This document shows, piece after piece, positions 53,046 to 63,074 of a stretch of 64,000 bases of DNA. The stretch is from Burkholderiales bacterium (lineage in GTDB: Bacteria; Pseudomonadota; Gammaproteobacteria; Burkholderiales; Nitrosomonadaceae), in the NCBI GenBank assembly GCA_024235795.1, contig JACKLR010000001.1, positions 1,178,001 to 1,242,000 on the forward strand, read 5' to 3'. Each line of letters opens with the position of its first letter. Positions within the stretch are counted from its first letter, which is position 1. The notes beneath the pieces are model-generated. The model was given only the letters and a program-made list of their open reading frames with translations. It searched no databases and was not told the DNA's origin. Both the position numbers and the translations under genes were made by a program.

Positions 53046-53759
53046 GTGAAAAACCTTTTTTATAAAAACTGTATTCTTTGTAATGCGCTATCGAATCAAT
53101 ATTTCTGTACCGCTTGCCACAAAAGTATACCCAGACTCTCTGCCAACCAATGCATCACTTGTTCAAAAATTATTACCATTAACCAGAATAACAAATGTGG
53201 AGCCTGTCTTTCCACTCCCCCCGCTTATGCCGCTACAATTGCAGCACTCTCATATTCCTTTCCAGTAGATGCACTAATACATGCATTGAAATATGGAATG
53301 CAGCTTGCCATAGCGCCGGTTTTAGCTCAATTATTTATTGATAAACTTAACTCCCTGGAATTATCTGAGTTCCCTGATTTGGTTATTCCAATGCCACTGC
53401 ATCCAAAGCGATTACAAGAAAGAGGATTTAATCAGGCACTAGAAATTGGTCATCATTTGACTCGCCAGTTAAATATCGTATTATCTTCGAATAGTTGCAG
53501 GCGCATCAAAAATACACCACCACAAACAGATCTTCCCTGGAAAATGCGTGAAAAAAATATCCAGAAAGCCTTTAGCTGTAATATCGATTTATCTGAAAAA
53601 CATGTCGCAGTGCTTGATGATGTAATGACAACAGGCGCAACACTAAATGAGTTAGCAAAGCAATTACGTAAACAAGGCGCAAAAAAGATTACCAACTGGG
53701 TTATTGCAAGGGTCCAGTCTGATAAATTCCAAACACAGTCAACAACTTCTGAAATTTAG
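53046..53759 (+). CDS. comF: ComF-family phosphoribosyltransferase-like protein
   Basis: 237 aa starting with GTG. Zinc-finger cysteines CILC, CTAC, CITC and CGAC in the first 60 residues, then a PRTase domain with VAVLDDVMTTGATL (about 192-205). Linked to DNA uptake in competent bacteria. Divergent from bioB. Confidence 0.92.
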   Translation: MKNLFYKNCILCNALSNQYFCTACHKSIPRLSANQCITCSKIITINQNNKCGACLSTPPAYAATIAALSYSFPVDALIHALKYGMQLAIAPVLAQLFIDKLNSLELSEFPDLVIPMPLHPKRLQERGFNQALEIGHHLTRQLNIVLSSNSCRRIKNTPPQTDLPWKMREKNIQKAFSCNIDLSEKHVAVLDDVMTTGATLNELAKQLRKQGAKKITNWVIARVQSDKFQTQSTTSEI

Positions 53760-53788
53760 GCGTTAAGAAAATAACCATACCAAACCTC

Positions 53789-54259
53789 ATGTTGAATATT
53801 ATTCTGTATCAACCGGAGATTCCACAAAATACGGGTAATATCATTCGGTTATGTGCCAACACAGGTACGCAGCTACATTTGGTAAAGCCTTTAGGGTTCG
53901 TTTTGCGCGATAAACAACTGTTACGTGCAGGGCTTGATTATCATGAGCTAGCACGTATCACGACTCATGAAAATTGGACGGATTGCTTAAATATAATGAA
54001 AAAAAAAGAAAAACGCATTTTTGCCGTAACCACAAAAGGAAAAACACGCTATGACAAAATCAGATATATATCTGGTGATACATTTTTATTTGGATCAGAA
54101 ACTAAAGGACTGCCAGAGGAAATTCTGTGTAGCTTCTCTTCACAAATGCGCATTCGAGTACCTATGGTACCAAACAGCCGCAGCCTGAATATATCGAATA
54201 CAGTCGCTATTATCACGTATGAAGCATGGCGACAGATAGGATTTCAGGCTGCAATATAA
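53789..54259 (+). CDS. trmL: tRNA (cytidine(34)-2'-O)-methyltransferase
   Basis: 156 aa SPOUT enzyme. NTGNIIRLCANTGTQLHLVKPLG cut (about 11-33), FGSETKGLP and IRVPMVPNSRSLNISN knot motifs. Modifies the wobble base of tRNA-Leu. Convergent with pilQ. Confidence 0.94.
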   Translation: MLNIILYQPEIPQNTGNIIRLCANTGTQLHLVKPLGFVLRDKQLLRAGLDYHELARITTHENWTDCLNIMKKKEKRIFAVTTKGKTRYDKIRYISGDTFLFGSETKGLPEEILCSFSSQMRIRVPMVPNSRSLNISNTVAIITYEAWRQIGFQAAI

Positions 54260-54268
54260 GATAAATTT

Positions 54269-56374
54269 TTAATGCAAATTCAGGTTTTCATTCAAGATAC
54301 GAGGCGTTACAAATACCAGCAATTCCCTTTTATCATCCTGTTTGGCGGTATTTCTGAAAATATGACCAATATACGGAATATCTCCTAACAACGGCACTTT
54401 GTTTACCACATTATTCTCGGCGCGCTCAAAAATACCACCGATGACAACTGTACCGCCATTTTCTACCAGAACTTTTGTTGTAACTTGTTTTGTATTAATA
54501 GGAGGCGGCAGAAAAGCATTGATACTTTCACCAATTTTATCCTGGTTAACACTAAGTTCCATATCAATCTGATTATCATAAGTAATCAATGGCTTAACTT
54601 TCAAGCTAAGCGTCGCATCCATAAAGCGGATACTTGTTGCACCGCTGCTGGTTGCCTGCTGGAAAGGCACACGATCACCCTGTTCGATAATTGCTTCTAC
54701 GCCATGTGCTGTCACGACACGTGGACTGGCAATAACTCGACCTTTGGTATCTGTTTCCAGCGCGGATAATTCTAGGTTAATCAATCGGGAATTATTAATC
54801 TTTAGCAAACTTAAGCCCAATGTTGCAGGCCCGCCAAGCAGTGCAGCCCCTGCAGCTGGTAAATTTACATTTAACCCATCATTTAAAATCAATTTTCTAT
54901 CTTCGCCTAATGCCGAACTATTATCGTCAATGTTACCACCCACCATCAATTCGTTGTTACCCGGTCTTGAAATTTGCTTGACACCGAAACGCGCACCCAG
55001 ATTACGGCTAAAAGTCTCTGTCGCTTCAACAATCCGTGCCTCTATCATGACCTGTCTTTCATATACATCCAACCGTTTGATGCGTTTTCTAATCTCGCCG
55101 ATTTTCACCGGAATATCTGTTACCGTCATTGTATTACTGATTTCATCTAAATTCATCGCGCCACGGTCACTCAGCATACCCTCAAACGAAATCGAATTTA
55201 CCCGACGGTGGTTAAGCTGGAAAGTTTCAGTAATTAGAGGCTCCATTTCAGCGACTTGCTGTTTTGCCTCCAGCTCAAGCAACTCTCTATCAGCCATTTC
55301 TTTACTCGGTGCTACAAAAATGACATTTCCTGTCTGACGTTTGGCAAGACCATTTGCTTGTAGTACGATATCAAGCGCTTGGTCCCAGGGAACATCTCTC
55401 AAGCGTAGCGTCAGATTTCCGCCGACAGAATCACTGGCGATAATATTTAGGTTCGTAAAATCAGCAATAACCTGCAAGACTGCCCGCACCTCAACATCCT
55501 GGAAATTAAGCGACAATTTCTCACCGACATATCCACCATTTTCACGCCTACGCTTTGCAATCTCATCTTCATCTTCAGTCAATGCGCGCACTTCCAGGAC
55601 AAACCGAGTATCCGTCTGACGTGCCGTATGTTCCCAGCGACCAGAAGGTTCGATAATCATCCGAACATTATCTCCTTGCATGGTAGTGTTAATAATTTGT
55701 ATCGGCGTCGCAAAATCTATCACATCAAGCTTTCTTTCCAGATTACTGGGCAAATAGGTATCGATAAATTCCACGACGAGATTCTCTCCGAGCTGATTCA
55801 CGTCTATACCTGCACCAGCATGCACCATATCAACAATGATTCTACCCTCACCACTTTCGCCACGACGAAAATCAATATCAAGTAAACTATTCAGTTCCTT
55901 CTCCAAGTTGTCCTGAGCAAAGTATACAGTTGAACTCGTACTCTGGCGCTCATCAACAGTTTTGAGAACGATTAAAAATGAATTATCTTGCACTACTGTT
56001 TCATGCTGCATCAAGCCGGATAGATTAAACACTAAACGTGTGCGATCGCCAACCTGTACAATATTGATACTGTGTAGATCTCCTTCTTCCACTTCCTGAT
56101 AATTTCTTCCCAATCCATTGGAAACATTATGAAAGTCAAAATATAATCTATGCGGGTTGCTAAGAGAGACTCCTGTGGGCACATTCGCAATCGGCTGATC
56201 AAGATCCAGCTTAGTAACTACTTTACCATTTTCCAGAGTAGAAACTTGAATTGAATTCACGGTATTATATAGTTTCTCATGTATGGTATCGGCATGGACC
56301 GAGTATGTTAATAAACATAACAATGTTACAAACCACAGCCTAAATAATAATTTTCTGTTAATGGGAAGCCTCAT
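54269..56374 (-). CDS. pilQ: Type IV pilus secretin PilQ
   Basis: About 701 aa from ATG 56374 (MRLPINRKLLFRLW) with TTAGGAG upstream; the longer frame overlaps pilP. Signal peptide, two AMIN domains (about 30-240), secretin N domains and a C-terminal secretin domain with VPLLGDIPYIGHIFR. Outer-membrane channel of the pilus and DNA uptake. Confidence 0.96.
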   Translation of the reverse strand: MRLPINRKLLFRLWFVTLLCLLTYSVHADTIHEKLYNTVNSIQVSTLENGKVVTKLDLDQPIANVPTGVSLSNPHRLYFDFHNVSNGLGRNYQEVEEGDLHSINIVQVGDRTRLVFNLSGLMQHETVVQDNSFLIVLKTVDERQSTSSTVYFAQDNLEKELNSLLDIDFRRGESGEGRIIVDMVHAGAGIDVNQLGENLVVEFIDTYLPSNLERKLDVIDFATPIQIINTTMQGDNVRMIIEPSGRWEHTARQTDTRFVLEVRALTEDEDEIAKRRRENGGYVGEKLSLNFQDVEVRAVLQVIADFTNLNIIASDSVGGNLTLRLRDVPWDQALDIVLQANGLAKRQTGNVIFVAPSKEMADRELLELEAKQQVAEMEPLITETFQLNHRRVNSISFEGMLSDRGAMNLDEISNTMTVTDIPVKIGEIRKRIKRLDVYERQVMIEARIVEATETFSRNLGARFGVKQISRPGNNELMVGGNIDDNSSALGEDRKLILNDGLNVNLPAAGAALLGGPATLGLSLLKINNSRLINLELSALETDTKGRVIASPRVVTAHGVEAIIEQGDRVPFQQATSSGATSIRFMDATLSLKVKPLITYDNQIDMELSVNQDKIGESINAFLPPPINTKQVTTKVLVENGGTVVIGGIFERAENNVVNKVPLLGDIPYIGHIFRNTAKQDDKRELLVFVTPRILNENLNLH

Positions 56375-56384
56375 TGTTAAACTC

Positions 56385-56894
56385 CTAATCATTAAGCATA
56401 AGTGTGCTAATACGCTCAGTCCATTCATTGATACCATCTTGAACTAATTCTCTTAATTTAATCTGTGACTCAGAAATTTGATTTATCCTTCCATAATCCT
56501 GACCTAGATAATTTCCAACACTGACCCGAAGCAAGCTTCCTTCCGGTGTTTTAACAACACCATAAACAACCTCATCTTGTTCTAATGAACCCACCATTTC
56601 CAAGCTCTCCAATGGAAAGTTTTCTAAAAACTCTTTTCGTCTTGTCAAATCAGGCTTGATTCCATCATTCGACTGTTGCACCTGTTCATTTTTTCTTGGA
56701 ACAAAAGGGCTTGGAATATCAAAAGCCTCGTAGGTAAAAAACTCAAATAATTTAACTTCTGGCAGTGGGTCAACCTGCCCACGAAGGCCGTTGCCAGCAT
56801 TGTTGATAAATTCGTTTAAGTCACCATGATCACTATTCTCGCAAGCCATTAACAAAATACTTACAATTATTATCAACAGGTATTTTGTTTTCAT
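56385..56894 (-). CDS. pilP: Type IV pilus lipoprotein PilP
   Basis: 169 aa. Lipobox LLMAC (Cys18), then the PilP domain with PFVPR, LRVSVGNYLGQDYGRI. Links the PilMNO inner-membrane complex with PilQ. Overlaps pilO by 4 bp. Confidence 0.94.
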   Translation of the reverse strand: MKTKYLLIIIVSILLMACENSDHGDLNEFINNAGNGLRGQVDPLPEVKLFEFFTYEAFDIPSPFVPRKNEQVQQSNDGIKPDLTRRKEFLENFPLESLEMVGSLEQDEVVYGVVKTPEGSLLRVSVGNYLGQDYGRINQISESQIKLRELVQDGINEWTERISTLMLND

Positions 56895-57505
56895 TGACTT
56901 TGCACTCCTTGATCTATTACCTCATTTTCGTCTAGGTAACGGAATGTTTTAGCAACAGCGTCCAGCATTAACAAATTGTCACTACCGGGAACAACATTGA
57001 TATCATTGAGTGTCACAATCCTGGGCAATTGCGCAATATCACTGGCAAATGAACTGATGTCATGATACCCGCCGGTTACCCTTATGGATACCGGCAATTC
57101 CGCATAGAATTCATGGAGTATTTCATTTTCGGCAGGTTTAAATAATTCAAACTGCAGCCCTCTTCCCAAACCTGCCTGGTTGATATCAACTAACAACGCT
57201 TCCATTTCAGATTTATTTGGAAGCTGTTTCAAAAGTGCACTTAACGACTGCTCAATATCATTTAATTGCTGTTTTAAAATAGGCAAGTTAACAGCACTAC
57301 GTTTTTTCACGAGATATGTATCCTTCAGTGTTTGTTCTTCTGAACGAATATTTTCAAGATTGTTTAATTGATCTTGCCAAACGAAATAATAACCAGCTCC
57401 GATTATTACAATTAGCAAGAACAATAATGCAATCATCCTAATTGAACTTGGCCACTTACCGGGATCATTTGGATCAATATGGCGTAATTCTTCAAGCATA
57501 TTCAT
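56891..57505 (-). CDS. pilO: Type IV pilus inner-membrane protein PilO
   Basis: 204 aa from ATG 57505, spaced 10 nt from GAGG; a TTG at 57514 is in frame. Single TM helix (about 24-44), coiled coil (50-100), ferredoxin-like periplasmic domain. Confidence 0.93.
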   Translation of the reverse strand: MNMLEELRHIDPNDPGKWPSSIRMIALLFLLIVIIGAGYYFVWQDQLNNLENIRSEEQTLKDTYLVKKRSAVNLPILKQQLNDIEQSLSALLKQLPNKSEMEALLVDINQAGLGRGLQFELFKPAENEILHEFYAELPVSIRVTGGYHDISSFASDIAQLPRIVTLNDINVVPGSDNLLMLDAVAKTFRYLDENEVIDQGVQSQ

Positions 57506-57517
57506 AACAAACAAACC

Positions 57518-58105
57518 TCACAAAACATTAGTTTCCGCAGCAGCAATGTCGTCATCGGTAGTAACTGCCGACTTTAGTTGGATATTCAAATTAAATTCAT
57601 TCTGTCGAGTATTGTTTACCGACACAGCCTTAATCTCGATTAATGAAGGAGACTCAAGCCACGAAGACGATTCCAGATTACGCATTAATGTCGACACCCA
57701 GGCATTTGATTGCGCATAACCGGTTAAATTAATCCGTCGCCCTTCTTGCTTGACACTTTTCAGATAAACACCATCCGGTAACAATCTAACCAGCTGATCT
57801 AATAAATGAACAACCTCTGACCGATTTCCCTGCAATGTTTCTACAACAGCTTTACGTGCAAGCAACTCTTGTATTTGGCTCCTAATGTCCCTTATTTCCG
57901 CAATCTGTTTATCGAGAATAGCAATATGATTATTTAAAAATTGGTTTCGCTCACTTTGGCGCACAATTTTTCCATCGATAATGGTATGTACGCACCAAAT
58001 TGCCAGCAAACCAAGCACACAAACAATTCCCGCGAAGATCGCAAACTGTTGCTGCCGTTCCTTACGTTTTAACTCGCGATGAGGAAGAAGATTAATTCGA
58101 ATCAT
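57518..58105 (-). CDS. pilN: Type IV pilus inner-membrane protein PilN
   Basis: 195 aa. Conserved start IRINLLPHRE binds PilM; TM helix (about 20-42), coiled coil and periplasmic domain. 4-bp overlap with pilM. Confidence 0.94.
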   Translation of the reverse strand: MIRINLLPHRELKRKERQQQFAIFAGIVCVLGLLAIWCVHTIIDGKIVRQSERNQFLNNHIAILDKQIAEIRDIRSQIQELLARKAVVETLQGNRSEVVHLLDQLVRLLPDGVYLKSVKQEGRRINLTGYAQSNAWVSTLMRNLESSSWLESPSLIEIKAVSVNNTRQNEFNLNIQLKSAVTTDDDIAAAETNVL

Positions 58106-59205
58106 GATGGATCAAAGCTACGCATAGCCAAACCACAAGCAATTAAAAGAGATGGCGCGTCAATATTGATTTGCCTTGGAATGATACGGCTGGACAGTTC
58201 CATACTTGAGAATGGATTTACAACAAGAGTGCACACCTGTGTACGTGAACCTATGATCTCATCAAGACCAGGTATTGCGGCACACCCTCCAGCAATCAGA
58301 ATGTAATTAATTTCGGTATATTGGGTTGATGTATAAAAAAACTGAATGGCTCTCATTACTTCAATTGCCAATGTTTCACAAAATGGCTGAAGCACATCTG
58401 TTTTATAATTTTCAGGCAGATTACCGTTACGTTTGGCCTTTTCTGAATCTTCAAATGACAAATTAAATTGATTATGAATTTCTTGAGTGAGTTGATCCCC
58501 GCCGAATGGCTGGTCACGCATATATACAGACTCACCATTATGCAACACATTGGTTTTCATAACAGTTGCACCAATATCAACTATTGCGATCACTTGACCA
58601 TCACCGCCATCCGGCAGTTGATCCTTTATCAATTCAAATACAGCTTGTGCCGCATAGGGTTCCACATCCATCACTATGGTTTTTAAACCCGCTGTCAACG
58701 ATGCCGCAACACGATCTTCAACTTTATCTTTACGAGATGCCGCAATAAGTACTTCCACTTCATCTGGATTGTTAGGTAAAGGTTTTAAAACTTGATAATC
58801 AAGATTCACTTCATCAAGTGCAAAAGGAATATATTGACTTGCTTCGTTCTCAACTTGGAACTCCAAATCATCCTCACGCTGTCCAGAAGGAACGATTATT
58901 TTTTTTGTGATAACATCAGATGCTGGTAAAGCCATTGCAATTTTCTTGCATTTAGAGCTCAATCGTTTCCAACCACGCTGTATACATTCACTCACAGAAT
59001 CCATGTTTACAATCGCACCATCTTGAACAGAATCAGCCTGCAATGGTTCTATTACATACCGCTCAAGACGATAACTGCCATTACCCTTGCCAGCTTTCGA
59101 TAATTCAACCATTTTTACTGATGAGGAACTAATATCAACACCAATTAAAGTTGGAGACTTTAATTTCAGAAAATCGAGATTAATATCAAATTTTTCCTTG
59201 AACAT
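58102..59205 (-). CDS. pilM: Type IV pilus cytoplasmic actin-like protein PilM
   Basis: 367 aa from ATG 59205; a GTG at 59229 is also in frame and neither has a clear RBS. Actin-like fold: IGVDISSSSVKMVEL, VDIGATVMKTNV, ILIAGGCAAIPGLDE. First gene of pilMNOPQ, divergent from mrcA. Confidence 0.93.
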   Translation of the reverse strand: MFKEKFDINLDFLKLKSPTLIGVDISSSSVKMVELSKAGKGNGSYRLERYVIEPLQADSVQDGAIVNMDSVSECIQRGWKRLSSKCKKIAMALPASDVITKKIIVPSGQREDDLEFQVENEASQYIPFALDEVNLDYQVLKPLPNNPDEVEVLIAASRKDKVEDRVAASLTAGLKTIVMDVEPYAAQAVFELIKDQLPDGGDGQVIAIVDIGATVMKTNVLHNGESVYMRDQPFGGDQLTQEIHNQFNLSFEDSEKAKRNGNLPENYKTDVLQPFCETLAIEVMRAIQFFYTSTQYTEINYILIAGGCAAIPGLDEIIGSRTQVCTLVVNPFSSMELSSRIIPRQINIDAPSLLIACGLAMRSFDPS

Positions 59206-59307
59206 TGTTCTATTTGAGTGGATACTCACCTATTAATTATTTCCAGATTTACAAAGATAAAGTTGTGCATAAAATTTTAGGCTTAAAAAATTATTACTCT
59301 AAGAAGC

Positions 59308-59335
59308 TGACAAGATGACAAGATGACAAGATGAC
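59308..59335. repeat. 8-bp tandem repeat (TGACAAGA, 3.5 copies)
   Basis: Perfect units at 59308-59315, 59316-59323 and 59324-59331 and a partial TGAC at 59332-59335, in the divergent pilM-mrcA promoter region. Repeat number may change by slippage. Confidence 0.85.
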
Positions 59336-59439
59336 TACAATTTTGACAGACTAAAAAAAAAACCATTTATGGAAAAAAAGGGCTTTAATACCCTTAAACT
59401 GTTTTAAAAAGTATTGCACAATGTTTTGAATCTAACGTC

Positions 59440-61758
59440 ATGATTACCCGCTGGCTTTATTATTTTTTCGTTACTTTTTTTGCTTTAGGTATTATTGGTG
59501 TGTTGCTGCTTATCTTTGCAGCACTTGTTACATTCTCCTCGTTACCTACCCTTAATGCATTAACGGATTACAGACCCAAAATACCACTCAGAATATATAG
59601 TGATGAAGGTTTGTTAATTGGCGAATTCGGTGCTGAAAGGCGTAATCTTGTCGGCATTCATGAAGTTCCTGTACATCTTAAACAGGCTATCCTAGCCGCG
59701 GAAGACGACCGTTTTTATGAACATAGTGGCGTAGATTATTTAGGTGTTTTACGTGCTGCTTATTCCAATTTCACTGCCGGGAGCGTGCGCCAGGGTGCTA
59801 GTACGATCACAATGCAGGTTGCAAGAAACTTTTTTTTAACCAGAGAAAAAACACTCACGCGGAAATTCAGTGAGGCATTACTTGCATTTAAAATCGAACA
59901 CAACTTAAGCAAAGATAAAATTCTGGAGTTGTATATCAATCAAATTTATCTTGGTCAACGTAGCTACGGTTTTGCAGCCGCTGCAAAGACTTACTTCGGA
60001 AAATCATTGCATGAAATTAACATGGCAGAGGCTGCCATGCTTGCCGGACTGCCTAAAGCCCCTTCAAGTTTTAATCCGGTAGTTAATCCTAAACGTGCAA
60101 AAACAAGACAACTCTATGTACTCGGCCGTTTACACAAACTCAATCACATCTCTGAACAAGAATTCAAACAATTAGAGAAACAACCTGTCCCTATTGTGAA
60201 GCAATCCAGAGTATTTGCGATACCTGCTGATTATGTAGCTGAAATGGCAAGACAAGTTGTTTATGACCGTTTGAACGAGGATGCCTATAGTAGAGGCATA
60301 AAAGTCTACACAACAATTCGACAACTCGATCAGCAAGCTGCATATCATGCATTACGAACAAATGTACTGGAATATGACAAACGCAGGGGGTATCGAGGCC
60401 CAGAAGCTTATATTGATTTAATGAAATACGGAACAGACCAGGAAAAAACCCTAGAAGAAGCACTTGAGGACTTTAGTGAAAGTGACAATATTATCCCAGC
60501 AGTTGTATTGACTGTAAAAAATAATGAAATTCAGGTCTACAAAAAGGGAGCGGAAATTATACAAATCAAATCGGAAGGGCTTAAGTTTGTAGAAAAATAT
60601 CTAACCGCGCAAAAAAATGCTGATAAAAAGTATATCAGCCCTGGTGCAATTGTACGTATTCAGCAAGATTCAAAGAAAATCTGGCATGTAATCCAACTAC
60701 CAAAAGTCGAGGCAGCCCTCGTTTCCATCAATCCGCATGATGGTGCTATACACGCACTTGTTGGTGGTTTTGATTTTCATCAAAACCAGTTTAACCATGT
60801 AACGCAAGCATGGCGACAACCTGGCTCCAGCTTCAAACCCTTCATTTATTCGGCATCGCTAGAAAAAGGCTTTACCGCTGCAACGATCATTAATGACGCA
60901 CCACTGTCTTTCAGTGCTGCCCAAACTGGGAGCAAATTATGGGAACCAAGAAACTTTGATGGTAAATATGGCGGACCAATGCGTATGCGTGAGGCATTAG
61001 CCAAATCCAAAAATCTTGCTTCTATTCGAATTTTACAAGCAATTGATCTTAAATATGCGCAGGATTACATCACAAGATTTGGTTTTGAAGCAAATAAACA
61101 TCCACCCTATTTACCAATGGCCTTAGGCTCAGGCTCGGTAACACCATTACAGATGGCGACAGGGTATGCTGTTTTTGCAAATGGGGGATTCCGGGTTAAA
61201 CCCTATTTCATTAAGCGCATTGAAGATGAAAATGGTAATATTCTTGAACAAATGCCAAATGAAATTACATTGAGCGAAGCAAAACAAGTCATTGATCCTC
61301 GTAATGCTTTTATCGTAACAAGCATGATGCAAGATGTAATTAATCATGGGACAGCAGTCAGAGCAAAACAATTAGGACGCTCGGACCTAGCTGGAAAAAC
61401 AGGGACTACCAGTAATTTTATTGACGCCTGGTTTTGTGGGTTCCAAAAAGACTTGGTTGCAATTGCATGGATCGGATACGACGATCCTCAATCTCTAGGA
61501 AAAAATGAAACCGGTGGTCGTGTTGCGTTACCAATCTGGATGCAATATATGGGTACCGTTCTTAAAGACGAGCCAATAGCGAGATATATTCCGCCTGAAG
61601 GAATTATAGCTGAAAAAATTAATCCGGAAACCGGCTTAAGAGTATTGTCAAACGGTATTACCGAATACTTCTTTCATGAACAGCTACCCCCTCTCTCAAA
61701 TGATCACTTCATTGAATCGGGAAAATCAACGCAAATTTTGAAGGATCAATTATTCTAA
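59440..61758 (+). CDS. mrcA: Penicillin-binding protein 1A (bifunctional)
   Basis: 772 aa. N-terminal TM anchor, GT51 glycosyltransferase domain with EDDRFYEHSGVD and GASTITMQVARNFFL (about 86-135), transpeptidase domain with SSFKPFIY (catalytic Ser near 464), SKN and KTGTTSNF. Builds and cross-links peptidoglycan. Its place beside pilMNOPQ is conserved in many proteobacteria. Confidence 0.97.
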   Translation: MITRWLYYFFVTFFALGIIGVLLLIFAALVTFSSLPTLNALTDYRPKIPLRIYSDEGLLIGEFGAERRNLVGIHEVPVHLKQAILAAEDDRFYEHSGVDYLGVLRAAYSNFTAGSVRQGASTITMQVARNFFLTREKTLTRKFSEALLAFKIEHNLSKDKILELYINQIYLGQRSYGFAAAAKTYFGKSLHEINMAEAAMLAGLPKAPSSFNPVVNPKRAKTRQLYVLGRLHKLNHISEQEFKQLEKQPVPIVKQSRVFAIPADYVAEMARQVVYDRLNEDAYSRGIKVYTTIRQLDQQAAYHALRTNVLEYDKRRGYRGPEAYIDLMKYGTDQEKTLEEALEDFSESDNIIPAVVLTVKNNEIQVYKKGAEIIQIKSEGLKFVEKYLTAQKNADKKYISPGAIVRIQQDSKKIWHVIQLPKVEAALVSINPHDGAIHALVGGFDFHQNQFNHVTQAWRQPGSSFKPFIYSASLEKGFTAATIINDAPLSFSAAQTGSKLWEPRNFDGKYGGPMRMREALAKSKNLASIRILQAIDLKYAQDYITRFGFEANKHPPYLPMALGSGSVTPLQMATGYAVFANGGFRVKPYFIKRIEDENGNILEQMPNEITLSEAKQVIDPRNAFIVTSMMQDVINHGTAVRAKQLGRSDLAGKTGTTSNFIDAWFCGFQKDLVAIAWIGYDDPQSLGKNETGGRVALPIWMQYMGTVLKDEPIARYIPPEGIIAEKINPETGLRVLSNGITEYFFHEQLPPLSNDHFIESGKSTQILKDQLF

Positions 61759-61855
61759 GCAGTTTACCTTATAAAAAGCTTCGATTATCTCAAAATGCGA
61801 ATTCCCAAGAAGTTACAACGAACGAACTTAGTCAACTTTTTAAACTGTTTGTTTT

Positions 61856-62866
61856 TTATCTCATCTTGTTAAGCCAAGCAGCAGCCTCCAAGGCATAATA
61901 TGTCAGTATCCCATCTGCACCCGCCCGTTTAAAAGAAAGCAACGATTCTAAAACACAAGCTTCTTCATTTAACCAGCCATTAATTGAGGCAGCTTTAAGC
62001 ATTGCATATTCCCCGCTAACCTGATAAACAAAAGTCGGGGTTTTAAAATGATCTTTAACATGTTTTACAATGTCTAAATACGGCATACCCGGTTTTATCA
62101 TGATCATATCCGCGCCCTCGGTCAAATCAAGTCCAACCTCCCACAACGCTTCACAGGAATTAGCTGGATCCATTTGGTATGTATATTTATTACCTCCTCC
62201 CAAATTTGCTGCAGATCCGACCGCATCTCTAAACGGACCATAAAAACTTGATGCATATTTTGCTGAATACGCTAAAATTCGTGTGTGAATAAACTGATTT
62301 TTGTCCAAAACATCCCGGATAGCACCGACCCGCCCATCCATCATATCAGAAGGCGCCACAACATCAGCGCCTGCATGTGCATGTGCTAATGCTTGTTTAC
62401 AAAGCACCGCTACTGTCTCATCATTCATGACATAGCCATTCTCATCAATTAGTCCATCCTGACCATGGCTGGTATAAGGGTCCAAAGCAATATCCGTAAT
62501 TACACCTAGTTCAGGAAAGTTTTGCTTCAATTCCATTACAATTCTCGGCACAAGGCCTTCTGGATTATATGCTTCTTCAGCTGTCAAGCTTTTTAAATGC
62601 GTATCTATAACAGGAAAAATTGCCAGAGCTGGTATGCCCAACTGTAAACAACGTTCGGCTTGTTTCATCAATAGATCAACGCTGTGGCGTCTAACGCCAG
62701 GCATTGAGGAAACATTTTCTTCTCGATTCATGCCGTCCAAAACAAAAACAGGATAAATAAAATCATTCACATGAAGATAATTTTCCTGGACGAGTCGACG
62801 TGAGAAATTATCGCGGCGCAATCGTCGCATTCTTTTCTGTGGAAATTGACCCAATGAATTCATCAT
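61856..62866 (-). CDS. hemB: Delta-aminolevulinic acid dehydratase
   Basis: 336 aa. Makes porphobilinogen for haem. Catalytic lysines in YSAKYASSFYGPFRDA and MIMIKPGMPYLD. The metal site reads ALDPYTSHGQDG, lacking the three cysteines of zinc-type enzymes, so it is the magnesium type. Confidence 0.97.
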   Translation of the reverse strand: MMNSLGQFPQKRMRRLRRDNFSRRLVQENYLHVNDFIYPVFVLDGMNREENVSSMPGVRRHSVDLLMKQAERCLQLGIPALAIFPVIDTHLKSLTAEEAYNPEGLVPRIVMELKQNFPELGVITDIALDPYTSHGQDGLIDENGYVMNDETVAVLCKQALAHAHAGADVVAPSDMMDGRVGAIRDVLDKNQFIHTRILAYSAKYASSFYGPFRDAVGSAANLGGGNKYTYQMDPANSCEALWEVGLDLTEGADMIMIKPGMPYLDIVKHVKDHFKTPTFVYQVSGEYAMLKAASINGWLNEEACVLESLLSFKRAGADGILTYYALEAAAWLNKMR

Positions 62867-62973
62867 AACTTATTTATTTGAAGTAAATATTAAAAAATTA
62901 TTTTTCAGGGAACTTGTATTATGTTTATATTGTCTTCTTAATGGGCATAAAAAATTTGTCCCCTGTCTTTTCT

Positions 62974-63050
62974 CCCTGGAGGCAGGGCCTTATGTGATAT
63001 TAAGGCGGTTCCCCCCGGTTTTTTACTCCCCTTTAACCGGGGGTCTTTTA
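62974..63050 (+). ncRNA. Candidate structured RNA ending in an intrinsic terminator
   Basis: Three adjacent hairpins: CCCTG/CAGGG (62974-62987), GCCTTA/TAAGGC (62987-63006) and CCCCCGGTT/AACCGGGGG (63012-63043), the last followed by TCTTTTATTTT on the plus strand. Neighbours hemB and engB are both on the minus strand, so the plus-strand terminator has no gene of its own. It could instead be a structured hemB leader on the minus strand. No family recognised. Confidence 0.45.
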
Positions 63051-63052
63051 TT
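63012..63052 (+). terminator. Strong terminator between hemB and engB
   Basis: 9-bp GC-rich stem CCCCCGGTT (63012-63020) / AACCGGGGG (63035-63043) followed by a T-rich tract on the plus strand. Confidence 0.7.
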
Positions 63053-63074
63053 TTGTGTATGTCTAGACTTTATC

